Positions 1-5,893 of a DNA stretch of 13,262 nt are shown here, in pieces. Each line of letters opens with the position of its first letter. The stretch's first letter is position 1. The stretch is from Scatosoma sp045594025 (GTDB taxonomy: Bacteria > Bacillota > Clostridia > Christensenellales > Borkfalkiaceae), in assembly GCA_045594025.1 (NCBI GenBank), contig JAZNXS010000022.1, forward strand, positions 1-13,262, read 5' to 3'. The position numbers and the translations under genes are program-made. A model generated the notes under the pieces. It saw nothing but the letters and a program-made list of their open reading frames with translations, made no database searches and had not been told where the DNA came from.

Positions 1-247
1 CTTCGCTTCCTCCGGGAATCTCGGTAGGTTCAGAAGACCAGAAATCCTCAGACTCCGGCGCTGGCGTTGCGGTAGTGCGGGGAGTCAGCGTTTCCGCTGC
101 ATCCTGCGCGGGAGCCGTCACATCCGGCGCGTTCACGGGCCAGGGATCCACATCCTCGTAGCACGCGCTCAGGCAGACAGCGCAGCCAATCAGCATCACA
201 AGCAAAATCATTTTGCAAGTGATTTTATTAAATAAGGCGACGGGCAT
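1..247 (-). CDS. Lipoprotein, N-terminal part (runs off left edge)
   Basis: The minus strand reads open from an ATG at 247 to the window edge, giving 82 codons. The N-terminus is MPVALFNKITCKMILLVMLI, with two lysines before a hydrophobic stretch that ends in the lipobox LSAC, so Cys31 would be the lipidated residue after signal peptidase II cleavage. The mature part starts YEDVDPWP and then becomes rich in Pro, Thr, Ala and acidic residues, as in the flexible linker of a surface lipoprotein. An internal ATG at 211 would give a shorter signal peptide. No strong ribosome binding site is seen: AGG lies 3 nt before the 247 start, and a better AGGAAA lies further upstream. The functional domain is outside the window, so no role can be assigned. 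The stretch is more GC-rich than the DNA to its right. Confidence 0.65.
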   Translation of the reverse strand, partial: MPVALFNKITCKMILLVMLIGCAVCLSACYEDVDPWPVNAPDVTAPAQDAAETLTPRTTATPAPESEDFWSSEPTEIPGGSE

Positions 248-369
248 CTGCCTAAGGGCAGAGTTTCCTCGCGCCGATGAGAAAGAGGAAGAAATAAACC
301 GCCGTTTTCGGACACTCGTCACACGAATCCACGGCAATGCGTGGTTTCTCGCGACTGTCAACGAAGACA

Positions 370-407
370 AAAAATACGGTGCAACCGCAAGGTTTCACCG
401 TATTTTT
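370..407 (-). terminator. Intrinsic terminator of tRNA-Pro
   Basis: A 12-bp inverted repeat (370-381 with 396-407, core ATACGGTG/CACCGTAT) continues after one mismatch into an inner 4-bp stem with loop GCAA. A run of T follows on the minus strand. The A-rich and T-rich flanks make it usable on both strands, but the tRNA lies immediately upstream on the minus strand. Confidence 0.85.
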
Positions 408-482
408 GGTCGAGGCGACGGGGATCGAACCCACGACCTCAGCGTCCCGAACGCTGCGCGCTACCAGCTGCGCTACGCCTCG
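407..482 (-). tRNA. tRNA-Pro (anticodon CGG)
   Basis: A full cloverleaf can be drawn on the minus strand. The acceptor stem is CGAGGCG/CGCCTCG, the D-arm GCGC/GCGC, the anticodon stem CAGCG/CGCTG with loop TTCGGGA (anticodon CGG), and the T-arm carries TTCGATC. Discriminator A is followed by an encoded CCA (407-409). No strong promoter sits directly upstream. A weaker candidate lies at 560-590, and a strong promoter at 708-736 reads through the truncated tRNA copy first. Confidence 0.95.
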
Positions 483-511
483 ATTTTTTCAATTTTTATC
501 TATTTTCGTAA

Positions 512-531
512 GTGGTCAAACATGTGGTCAA
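512..531. repeat. Two direct copies of GTGGTCAA
   Basis: GTGGTCAA occurs at 512-519 and 524-531, a 12-bp period. The pair is bracketed by the inverted repeat AAGTGG (510-515)/CCACTT (533-538). It lies between the intact tRNA-Pro and its truncated copy. Short direct repeats near a tRNA resemble arm-type binding sites of tyrosine integrases, which is inference only. Confidence 0.45.
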
Positions 532-559
532 GCCACTTATTTCGAACGTTTTTTAAAAA

Positions 560-590
560 AGTATACCGCCCGAATCGTTAGGTTTTTCAA
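560..590 (-). promoter_or_regulatory. Weak promoter candidate for tRNA-Pro
   Basis: On the minus strand TTGAAA (590-585) and TATACT (565-560) are separated by 19 bp, which is longer than ideal. It could serve the intact tRNA-Pro, whose 5' end is about 75 nt further on. A transcript from the stronger promoter at 708-736 is the alternative. Confidence 0.25.
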
Positions 591-633
591 GGGGTTCAGC
601 GATTTTTAAAAATCACTGCTTCAAGACCGGTGG

Positions 634-676
634 CGGTGTCCCGAACACTGCGCGCTACCAGCTGCGCTACGCCTTG
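634..676 (-). pseudogene. Truncated 5' half of tRNA-Pro(CGG)
   Basis: This stretch matches the intact tRNA-Pro at a constant offset of 194 bp, from the acceptor 5' strand through the D-arm to the anticodon arm. Homology then stops and the T-arm and 3' acceptor strand are absent. Two differences in the anticodon stem form a compensating pair (C-G replaced by T-A), so this copy probably derives from another functional tRNA-Pro gene rather than from random decay. Beyond the break on the minus strand comes CACCGGTCTTGAA (629-617), which resembles the 5' anticodon-arm half of a tRNA-Ser(TGA). The locus may therefore be a mosaic of tRNA fragments. Confidence 0.7.
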
Positions 677-707
677 TTGTTTCCTGTTTTTTCCACGAAA
701 CGCATTT

Positions 708-736
708 ATTATAACAGATAGTAGGGGAAAAGTCAA
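708..736 (-). promoter_or_regulatory. SigA-type promoter upstream of tRNA-Pro copies
   Basis: Minus strand TTGACT (736-731), a 17-bp spacer and a perfect TATAAT (713-708). It points into the truncated tRNA-Pro copy (634-676) and then the intact tRNA-Pro (407-482). It was presumably the original tRNA promoter before the duplication. Confidence 0.8.
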
Positions 737-790
737 TCTTTTTCTTTGTATTATTCAAAACAATTTTATGGATTTTCATTTCAAAGGATA

Positions 791-814
791 CGGACGGAAA
801 AGATTTTCCGTCCG
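791..814 (-). terminator. Perfect hairpin after dapB, possible terminator
   Basis: CGGACGGAAAA and its complement TTTTCCGTCCG are separated by 2 nt, giving a strong stem 18 bp downstream of the dapB stop. Only a poor T-rich tail follows on either strand, so termination at this site is likely but not certain. It separates the dap operon from the convergently oriented or downstream tRNA region. Confidence 0.5.
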
Positions 815-832
815 CTAAGATTTATAGGTTTT

Positions 833-1600
833 TTAGTTATTTTCTTCGGCTAAAAGATCTTTCATCTCGTACATGCCTGCCGCTTTATGGGGTAAGTATT
901 TTGCCGCGCGGATCGCGCCGACCGCGAAAACACGCTTGGATCTGGCGCTGTGCGTAATCGTGATAATCTCGTCTTCGCCGGCAAACATCACTTCGTGTTC
1001 GCCCACGATTGTTCCGCCTCTTACAGCATGAATGCCGATTTCGCTTTTTTCACGCGCGCCTACAATGCCTTCTCTTCCGCCAACATAGCGTTTTTCACCT
1101 TCGAACACTTCGTTGATGGTATCCGCAAGCATCAAAGCCGTGCCGCTAGGAGCATCCTTCTTCAAATTATGATGACGTTCGATGATTTCGATATCGTAGC
1201 TATCCCCAAGCACCTGCGCCGCCGCTTTACAAAGTGCTTGCATCAGGTTAACGCCCAAGGATAAATTTGCCGTCTTGAAAATCGCAACCGTTTTCGAGTA
1301 TTCTTGGATGAGTGCCAAATCCTCTGTCGTAAAACCCGTCGAAGCAAGCACGATACCGAGGTTATGCGTTTTTGCGTATTCCAAACGTTCTGCAAGTCCG
1401 ATAGGAGAGGAAAAGTCGATAATGACGTCCGCTTCTTCTTGGATATCGGCAAAGCTCGTGTAAACGGGAATACCGATTTCTCTGGGATATAAATCCACGC
1501 CGCATACAGCTACCGCCGCCGAGTCTTCACTCAATAGAGAGAGGACGTTGCCGCCCATCTTACCGCATGCGCCGCAAAGGATGATTCTCGTTTGTTCCAT
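833..1600 (-). CDS. dapB: 4-hydroxy-tetrahydrodipicolinate reductase
   Basis: This 255-residue cytoplasmic enzyme uses NAD(P)H to reduce the DapA product to tetrahydrodipicolinate in the diaminopimelate/lysine pathway. The N-terminal Rossmann loop is GACGKMG (residues 10-16), followed by DFSSP at 62-66 and the loop ASTGFT at 86-91. The family signature ERHHNLKKDAPSGTA at 141-155 carries the catalytic histidine (H143) and lysine (K147) expected from the E. coli enzyme. Length is normal for bacterial DapB. It is the last gene of the asd-dapA-dapB operon. Its ATG shares one base with the dapA stop (TAATG), so translation is probably coupled. The lysine riboswitch upstream of asd should control it. 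Confidence 0.97.
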   Translation of the reverse strand: MEQTRIILCGACGKMGGNVLSLLSEDSAAVAVCGVDLYPREIGIPVYTSFADIQEEADVIIDFSSPIGLAERLEYAKTHNLGIVLASTGFTTEDLALIQEYSKTVAIFKTANLSLGVNLMQALCKAAAQVLGDSYDIEIIERHHNLKKDAPSGTALMLADTINEVFEGEKRYVGGREGIVGAREKSEIGIHAVRGGTIVGEHEVMFAGEDEIITITHSARSKRVFAVGAIRAAKYLPHKAAGMYEMKDLLAEENN

Positions 1601-2490
1601 TACGCTTTACACTCCAAACCGAAATTTTTCATAGCGGCAACCAGTTTTTCGCGGTTGCAATCTTCCATTTTTGTCAACGGAGCACGAGGCGTACCTGCGT
1701 TAAACCCGAGAATATTGACAGCCTCTTTGACGGGGATGGGATTTACTTCGACGAAACAAGCGTTAGCAAGGGGCAAAAGCTTATCGTTGAGCGTCGTCGC
1801 CTCAGCAAGAGCGCCGTTTTTAATCAACGTGCAGAGTTCTTTTACCTCTTTGGGTGCAATGTTAGAAACAACGGAAATTACGCCCACGCCGCCAACGGCA
1901 AGGATGGGGAAGTTTAACGCGTCTTCGCCCGAATATACGTCGCACTTATCACGGACAAGGCGCAAGGTTTCCATGGTTTTGCTCATATTGCCGCCTGCGT
2001 CCTTAATACCTGCAATGTTGGGGATTTCCGCAATTTTCGCCATGGTAGCAGGCTGGATCTCCACACCCGTTCTGCCGGGAACGTTGTATGCGATAACGGG
2101 GATGGAAACGGCTTCGCAAATCGCCTTGTAGTATTCCACCAACCCATTTTGGGTACACTTATTGTAGTAAGGGGTAACGGCGAGCAAGCCGTCCGCACCG
2201 AACTTTTCACCGGCTTTCGCGGTCATGACGGCGTCTGCCGTATTGTTGCTACCGCAACCGAAAATGACTTTGGCTCTATGATTGACTTTCTTCACCGCAT
2301 AATCCATCAGGATATGCTCCTCAGCGAAAGACATGGTAGAGGGTTCGCCCGTCGTACCGAGGAAAACGATGGCGTCCGTGCCGTTGGCAATTTGGAACTC
2401 GATGAGCTCGCCGAGTACGTCGTAGTTAACGCCCGATTCGTTAAAGGGAGTAATAAGTGCTGTTGCGCTACCGCTGAAAAATCCTTTCAT
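1600..2490 (-). CDS. dapA: 4-hydroxy-tetrahydrodipicolinate synthase
   Basis: This 296-residue TIM-barrel lyase condenses pyruvate with aspartate semialdehyde, the first committed step to diaminopimelate and lysine. The substrate loop GTTGEPST is at 45-52. YNVPGRTG at 135-142 contains the catalytic tyrosine (Y135) and the carboxylate-binding arginine (R140). GIKDA at 161-165 holds the Schiff-base lysine K163. Length and motif spacing are typical of the family. AAGGAG lies 14 nt before the ATG, rather far but clear. It starts 40 bp after asd and its stop overlaps the dapB start, as expected for one transcript. It shares substrate flow with both neighbours. Confidence 0.97.
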   Translation of the reverse strand: MKGFFSGSATALITPFNESGVNYDVLGELIEFQIANGTDAIVFLGTTGEPSTMSFAEEHILMDYAVKKVNHRAKVIFGCGSNNTADAVMTAKAGEKFGADGLLAVTPYYNKCTQNGLVEYYKAICEAVSIPVIAYNVPGRTGVEIQPATMAKIAEIPNIAGIKDAGGNMSKTMETLRLVRDKCDVYSGEDALNFPILAVGGVGVISVVSNIAPKEVKELCTLIKNGALAEATTLNDKLLPLANACFVEVNPIPVKEAVNILGFNAGTPRAPLTKMEDCNREKLVAAMKNFGLECKA

Positions 2491-2530
2491 ACTCTTATAA
2501 TATTCTCCTTATATTCTTCCTTGTGCGTAA

Positions 2531-3610
2531 TTAGTTGAAATAACCTTTCGCCGCCAAAAGCTCAGCTAAGAGTACGGCGCCGCCTGCTGCGCCGCGGAGG
2601 GTGTTATGCGAAAGTCCGATAAATTTATAATCGTAAACGCTATCTTCACGGAGTCGTCCTGCGGTAACGCTCATGCCGTTGCCTGCCATTCTGTCAAGCT
2701 TTGCTTGAGGGCGGTTATCTTCTTCAAAATATTGTAAGAACTGTTGGGGGGCAGAGGGGAGCTCCAGTTTTTGAGGCACGCCTTGGAAACTTGCCCATGC
2801 GGAAAGAATCTCTTCTTTAGAGGGTTTGTTTTCAAAACGTACGAATACAGCTGCCGTATGCCCGTCGGAAACGGGTACGCGCAAGCATTGCGCCGTGATG
2901 GCAGGGGAGGTGGCGGAAACGATTTCGCCGTTTTCCACGTGCCCCCAAATTTTGAGGGGTTCTTTCTCGCTCTTTTCCTCTTCGCCGCCGATATAGGGGA
3001 TTACGTTATCCACGATTTCCGGCATGGTGGTAAAGGTCTTACCTGCGCCCGAAATTGCCTGATAAGTGCAAACAGCCGCTTCCTTGATGCCGTACTTTTT
3101 CAAAGGATGCAAAAGGGGAACGTAGGACTGTAAGGAACAGTTCGATTTCACGGCAATGAATCCGCGCTTTGTCCCCAAACGCTGTTTTTGCGCCGCGATT
3201 ACTTCGAGGTGTGCGTCGTTGATTTCAGGAATCACCATAGGTACGTCTGCGGTGAAACGGTGCGCGGAGTTGTTGGACACCACGGGGATTTCCATCTTCG
3301 CATACGCCTCTTCCAGCGCCTTGATTTTTGCTTTGTCCATATTAACGGCGCAGAAAACGAAATCGACGTTTGCTGCGATTTTTTCCATATCCGATTCCGC
3401 GTCCATAACGACCATGTCCGTATATTTTTTGGGCATAGCCACGTCAAAGGCCCACTTATTGCCTACGGCTTCTTTATACGTTTTCCCTGCGGAGCGAGAG
3501 GACGCTGCCAGGACGGTGACGTTGAACCAAGGGTGATTTTCGAGGAGTAGCATAAAACGCTGACCTACCATACCCGTTGCGCCGATAACGCCGACGTTAA
3601 ACTGTTTCAT
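2531..3610 (-). CDS. asd: Aspartate-semialdehyde dehydrogenase
   Basis: This 359-residue enzyme makes aspartate semialdehyde from aspartyl phosphate with NADPH, supplying DapA and also the threonine/methionine branch. The nucleotide-binding loop is GATGMVGQ at 10-17. The active-site cysteine is C158 in KSNCSLQSYV, and SDGHTA holds the catalytic histidine H251. The length and motif style fit the archaeal/fungal-like Asd class that is common in Clostridia and Bacteroidetes, not the shorter classical Bacillus type. The residue before NCS is Ser where related proteins usually have Pro (recalled, not checked). I chose the ATG at 3610, which begins MKQFNVGVIG and has AAGGAG 11 nt upstream. A longer reading frame to 3697 would start inside the riboswitch terminator region. 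First gene of the operon. Confidence 0.95.
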   Translation of the reverse strand: MKQFNVGVIGATGMVGQRFMLLLENHPWFNVTVLAASSRSAGKTYKEAVGNKWAFDVAMPKKYTDMVVMDAESDMEKIAANVDFVFCAVNMDKAKIKALEEAYAKMEIPVVSNNSAHRFTADVPMVIPEINDAHLEVIAAQKQRLGTKRGFIAVKSNCSLQSYVPLLHPLKKYGIKEAAVCTYQAISGAGKTFTTMPEIVDNVIPYIGGEEEKSEKEPLKIWGHVENGEIVSATSPAITAQCLRVPVSDGHTAAVFVRFENKPSKEEILSAWASFQGVPQKLELPSAPQQFLQYFEEDNRPQAKLDRMAGNGMSVTAGRLREDSVYDYKFIGLSHNTLRGAAGGAVLLAELLAAKGYFN

Positions 3611-3630
3611 TTTCCAAAATTCTCCTTTTG

Positions 3631-3665
3631 ATAAAAATAAAGACGGGATATATGTTGTCCCGTCT
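3631..3665 (-). terminator. Riboswitch-controlled terminator before asd
   Basis: On the minus strand AGACGGGA (3665-3658) and TCCCGTCT (3648-3641) form an 8-bp stem with a 9-nt loop, followed by TTATTTTTAT. It lies between the lysine aptamer and the asd ribosome binding site. CCGTC at 3731-3727 in the aptamer's 3' part could pair with GACGG of the terminator arm and act as antiterminator (inference). Confidence 0.85.
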
Positions 3666-3711
3666 GAAAAAAGCGATATAAGCCAGTGTAAAAACAATAT
3701 TTGAATACACG

Positions 3712-3881
3712 AAATAGCTCATCACGGACGGTGACAGTCATATGAGTATTCTCCCATATGCCCAGCGTAAGTAGGGGGTGATTACGCTTCGGCGGAGATA
3801 CCCTTTTGTTTGTCGCTTATAACGTCCGCGCCCCAAAGCCGACTTGCAACAAAGGACTCATGTTCATCCGCTCCTCTATTT
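3712..3881 (-). promoter_or_regulatory. Lysine riboswitch (L-box) leader of asd-dapA-dapB
   Basis: The minus-strand leader carries the conserved L-box blocks in order: AGAGGAGCG next to the 5' closing strand, GAGT, AAAAGGG, GCCGAAGC (3793-3786), GCTGG, and GACTGTCA (3739-3732). The closing stem pairs AAATAG (3881-3876) with CTATTT (3717-3712). Internal stems AGCGTAA/TTACGCT and CATATG/CATATG match the expected arms of the family. It lies between a strong promoter and an intrinsic terminator. The expected behaviour is that lysine binding permits the terminator to form and shuts off the operon. An ORF that crosses this region (3782-3985) is not real. Confidence 0.93.
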
Positions 3882-3890
3882 AACAGGTAT

Positions 3891-3919
3891 ATTGTAACAT
3901 ACCTTTTTATAAATGTCAA
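3891..3919 (-). promoter_or_regulatory. SigA promoter of the lysine operon
   Basis: Minus strand consensus TTGACA (3919-3914), 17-bp spacer, TACAAT (3896-3891) with an extended TG motif just upstream. Transcription would begin near 3884, a few bases before the aptamer closing stem. Confidence 0.85.
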
Positions 3920-4002
3920 AGCATTTTTCGTGCGTTTTCCAAACAAATGGCGCAGAAAAATAATATTTCTACGAAATAATTTCATTTTTTTTCAAAAATT
4001 CC

Positions 4003-4031
4003 TTGAAATAATCACAATTTTATAGTAAAAT
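4003..4031 (+). promoter_or_regulatory. SigA promoter for the membrane-protein gene
   Basis: TTGAAA (4003-4008), 17-bp spacer, TAAAAT (4026-4031). It lies about 95 bp before the ATG at 4125 and diverges from the lysine-operon promoter. The roughly 85-nt leader shows only a small inverted repeat around 4068-4082. Confidence 0.7.
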
Positions 4032-4124
4032 AGAGGGTAGAATGTTCGATTATGGGTTTAAACGTACCCCAAACGGGTATAAATCGGACGGAAATAAATA
4101 GTAATTCATTTTGGAGTATCATAA

Positions 4125-5411
4125 ATGGCGCAACAAAAGAAAGGGCTTATTGCCCGTATGCTCGAAGGAAAAGAGCGCAGTGAGGAATATGCAAGAAGTA
4201 CGTTGCCTACCAATCGTTGGCAACTGTTTTGGGATATATTCAAAGGGAACTTTTGGAAACTTGTAAAGGTCAATCTGTTGACAATCGTGTTTTTCATTCC
4301 TTTGTTGGCGGTGGTTATATTCAATATATTGCTGGCTTCCAATAATGGGATTATCTATCCTTTCGGTGCAAGCCTCGGTATCGGTTACCCTGCGATGCCA
4401 GCGCCGTCCTATTTATCGGCGTCCTTGTCTTTGCAAGGGGACTTTATGATGTATTTAGGCGTTTTGCTTACTTCCATCATTGCTGCGGTTGGGCTTTCGG
4501 GCGGTATGTACGTAATCCGTAACATGGTATGGACGGAAGGTATCTTTATCGCCAACGATTTCTGGAGAGGGGTAAAGCTGAATTTCAAAAATGCATTGCA
4601 AACGGCGTTGTTCCTTACCGGTATCCTTTTGATTAGCACCACGCTTATCAACGTTTCGAACATGAGCTTAGAAGTAGGCGGGGTTACTAAAGTGCAGAAA
4701 ATTTTCCTGTATATTTCCCAGGGTACAAGCTACGTTATGATAGCGTTGGCTATTATGATGGCGTTCTGGATGATCGCGCTTGGCGTAAACTATAACATGG
4801 GTTTTGTCACTTTATTGAAAAACTCCTTCCTGATGACGATCGGTACGATTTTTCAATCGGTATTTTTTGTGGCGATTGCCTTGCTTCCCTTCCTGCTGTT
4901 TTTGATTTCCGACGCTACGTTTACGGCGATTGCGGTTATCGTAGTGCTTTTGTTCGGGCTTGCATGGACGTTACTCGTTTGGTTGGATTTTGCGCAATGG
5001 GTATTCGATAGATATATCAACCCGAAAATTGAGGGCGCAAAAGTGGGCAGAGGTATCTACAATCGCGACGGATCTTCGCAGCTTAGCGGAGATGATAGTG
5101 CCGCTACGCTTGAATATCAGCGTATTATTCTTGCGCATGGGAAATCCCGTTTGGTTGCGCGTCCGATCAAGCCGATCGACGATTCTCTGCAGGTTTACGA
5201 ATTGCCGAAGGCGTTCACGCGTGAGGATCTGAAGAGACTTCGCGAAAGTAAGCAGATGATTGCAGAAGATTCGGAGGCGTATGCTGAAGAACATAAAAAC
5301 GATTTGCGTTACGTGGAATACAACAGACAGTTTGACGAACGTGAACAGGCTTTGCAGCAAGAGTCTGCGAAGGGGAAGAAGAAACGCGCGAAGAAACCCC
5401 CTCAAGACTAA
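4125..5411 (+). CDS. YesL/DUF624-like integral membrane protein
   Basis: A 428-residue protein with about six membrane segments, near residues 48-70, 107-130, 157-176, 202-222, 238-261 and 266-288. The N-terminus is basic, and the block DFWRGVKLNFKNAL at 145-158 resembles the loop typical of DUF624 (YesL) proteins. A hydrophilic cytoplasmic tail of about 130 residues follows (295-428). It is rich in charged residues, probably partly helical, and ends KGKKKRAKKPPQD. Usual YesL proteins are near 210 residues, so the tail and the long loop at 71-106 are extra. TTGGAG sits 8 nt before the ATG. It has its own promoter and is monocistronic. Family function is poorly known; YesL lies among carbohydrate-use genes in Bacillus. 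No terminator is visible directly after it. Confidence 0.75.
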   Translation: MAQQKKGLIARMLEGKERSEEYARSTLPTNRWQLFWDIFKGNFWKLVKVNLLTIVFFIPLLAVVIFNILLASNNGIIYPFGASLGIGYPAMPAPSYLSASLSLQGDFMMYLGVLLTSIIAAVGLSGGMYVIRNMVWTEGIFIANDFWRGVKLNFKNALQTALFLTGILLISTTLINVSNMSLEVGGVTKVQKIFLYISQGTSYVMIALAIMMAFWMIALGVNYNMGFVTLLKNSFLMTIGTIFQSVFFVAIALLPFLLFLISDATFTAIAVIVVLLFGLAWTLLVWLDFAQWVFDRYINPKIEGAKVGRGIYNRDGSSQLSGDDSAATLEYQRIILAHGKSRLVARPIKPIDDSLQVYELPKAFTREDLKRLRESKQMIAEDSEAYAEEHKNDLRYVEYNRQFDEREQALQQESAKGKKKRAKKPPQD

Positions 5412-5451
5412 TGTAAACGTATATTTGCGGCGCAATACTTCGTCGCGGCTC

Positions 5452-5631
5452 GGTTACGTACTGCTTGTACGCGCCCTCGCCGCTTCTCGTCTTGCTTGCA
5501 TCTATCCGTTTTACGGTTTCGTACTGAATCGAGGTTGCTTTGGTTACGTACTGCTTGTACGCGCCCTCGCGACGCCTTGAACTGCTCGCACCTATCCGTT
5601 TTACGGCTTCGTACTGAATCTATTGTTTCGT
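5452..5631. repeat. Two tandem copies of a 90-bp repeat
   Basis: Unit 1 (5452-5541) and unit 2 (5542-5631) share an identical first 29 bp (5452-5480 and 5542-5570). They also share a 28-bp block with one difference (5503-5530 and 5593-5620). The middle and last parts have diverged. Each unit contains two small hairpins, CGTAC-5 nt-GTACG and CCGT-TTT-ACGG. The start of a third copy, GCTCGGTTACG, appears at 5635-5645 and passes into the hairpin array. No plausible protein is encoded. Confidence 0.85.
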
Positions 5632-5648
5632 TGTCGCTCGGTTACGAT

Positions 5649-5865
5649 GTCCTACGGACGTGAACTTTGCCGAACGGCAAGTGAATTGCACCAAAGGTGC
5701 GTGAATTGCATTCTTTGAACGCATGAATTGCAAAGCAAAGCTTTGCGTTGTGGAAAATATTAAATAGCAGCCATAACTTTTAACACAGTTAAAAATTTCA
5801 CTGCGCTAAAAGCGCAATTTCACTTATACAATAAATTTTACTTTTCGTAACACGAAAAATATCAT
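5649..5865. repeat. Array of ~9 mini-hairpins with 7-nt linkers
   Basis: Successive short stems have different sequences but the same architecture. They are GTCC/GGAC (5649-5659), TTGCC/GGCAA (5667-5680), GCACC/GGTGC (5688-5700), GCATTC/GAACGC (5708-5722) and GCAAAGC/GCTTTGC (5730-5746). After a 31-nt gap come TTTTAAC/GTTAAAA (5778-5794), TGCGCT/AGCGCA (5802-5816), TTAT/ATAA (5824-5834) and TTTTCGT/ACGAAAA (5842-5858). Loops are 3 nt, or 4 in the second. Linkers are exactly 7 nt: GTGAACT, GTGAATT, GTGAATT and ATGAATT in the left half, then ATTTCAC, ATTTCAC, ATTTTAC and ATATCAT in the right half, which is the reverse-complement sense. I know no named family for it. Confidence 0.85.
5837..5865 (+). 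promoter_or_regulatory. Possible promoter of the methyltransferase-hslO operon
   Basis: TTTACT (5837-5842), 17-bp spacer, TATCAT (5860-5865), with the expected start about 22 nt before the ATG at 5894. It overlaps the last hairpin of the array, so hairpin formation and initiation could interfere. No better promoter is seen near the gene. Confidence 0.4.
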
Positions 5866-5893
5866 CAAATAAACTTTCAGCACAGGTATTACC

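Noticed and set aside
252..434. Minus-strand 60-codon frame over tRNA-Pro and its terminator
   Set aside because: It overlaps the tRNA and terminator hairpin, has no ribosome binding site and shows no protein-like features.
337..609. Plus-strand frame giving VEATGIEPTTSASRTLRATS and similar peptides
   Set aside because: It is a translation of the antisense of tRNA-Pro, a well-known source of false proteins. The frame at 630-818 repeats it over the truncated tRNA copy.
3611..3697. N-terminal extension of asd
   Set aside because: It would encode 29 extra residues within the riboswitch terminator and the asd leader. The family starts at the Rossmann strand KQFNVGVIGATG, and AAGGAG precedes the ATG at 3610.
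3782..3985. Minus-strand 67-codon frame
   Set aside because: It covers the promoter and lysine aptamer, so the sequence is explained by the riboswitch.
5260..5580. Plus-strand 106-codon frame with repeated YVLLVRALA
   Set aside because: It runs out of frame through the end of the membrane-protein gene, and the peptide repeat only reflects the 90-bp DNA repeat.
5649..5865. CRISPR array interpretation of the hairpin series
   Set aside because: Repeat units are only 7 nt, the variable parts are self-complementary, and no leader or cas gene is seen.
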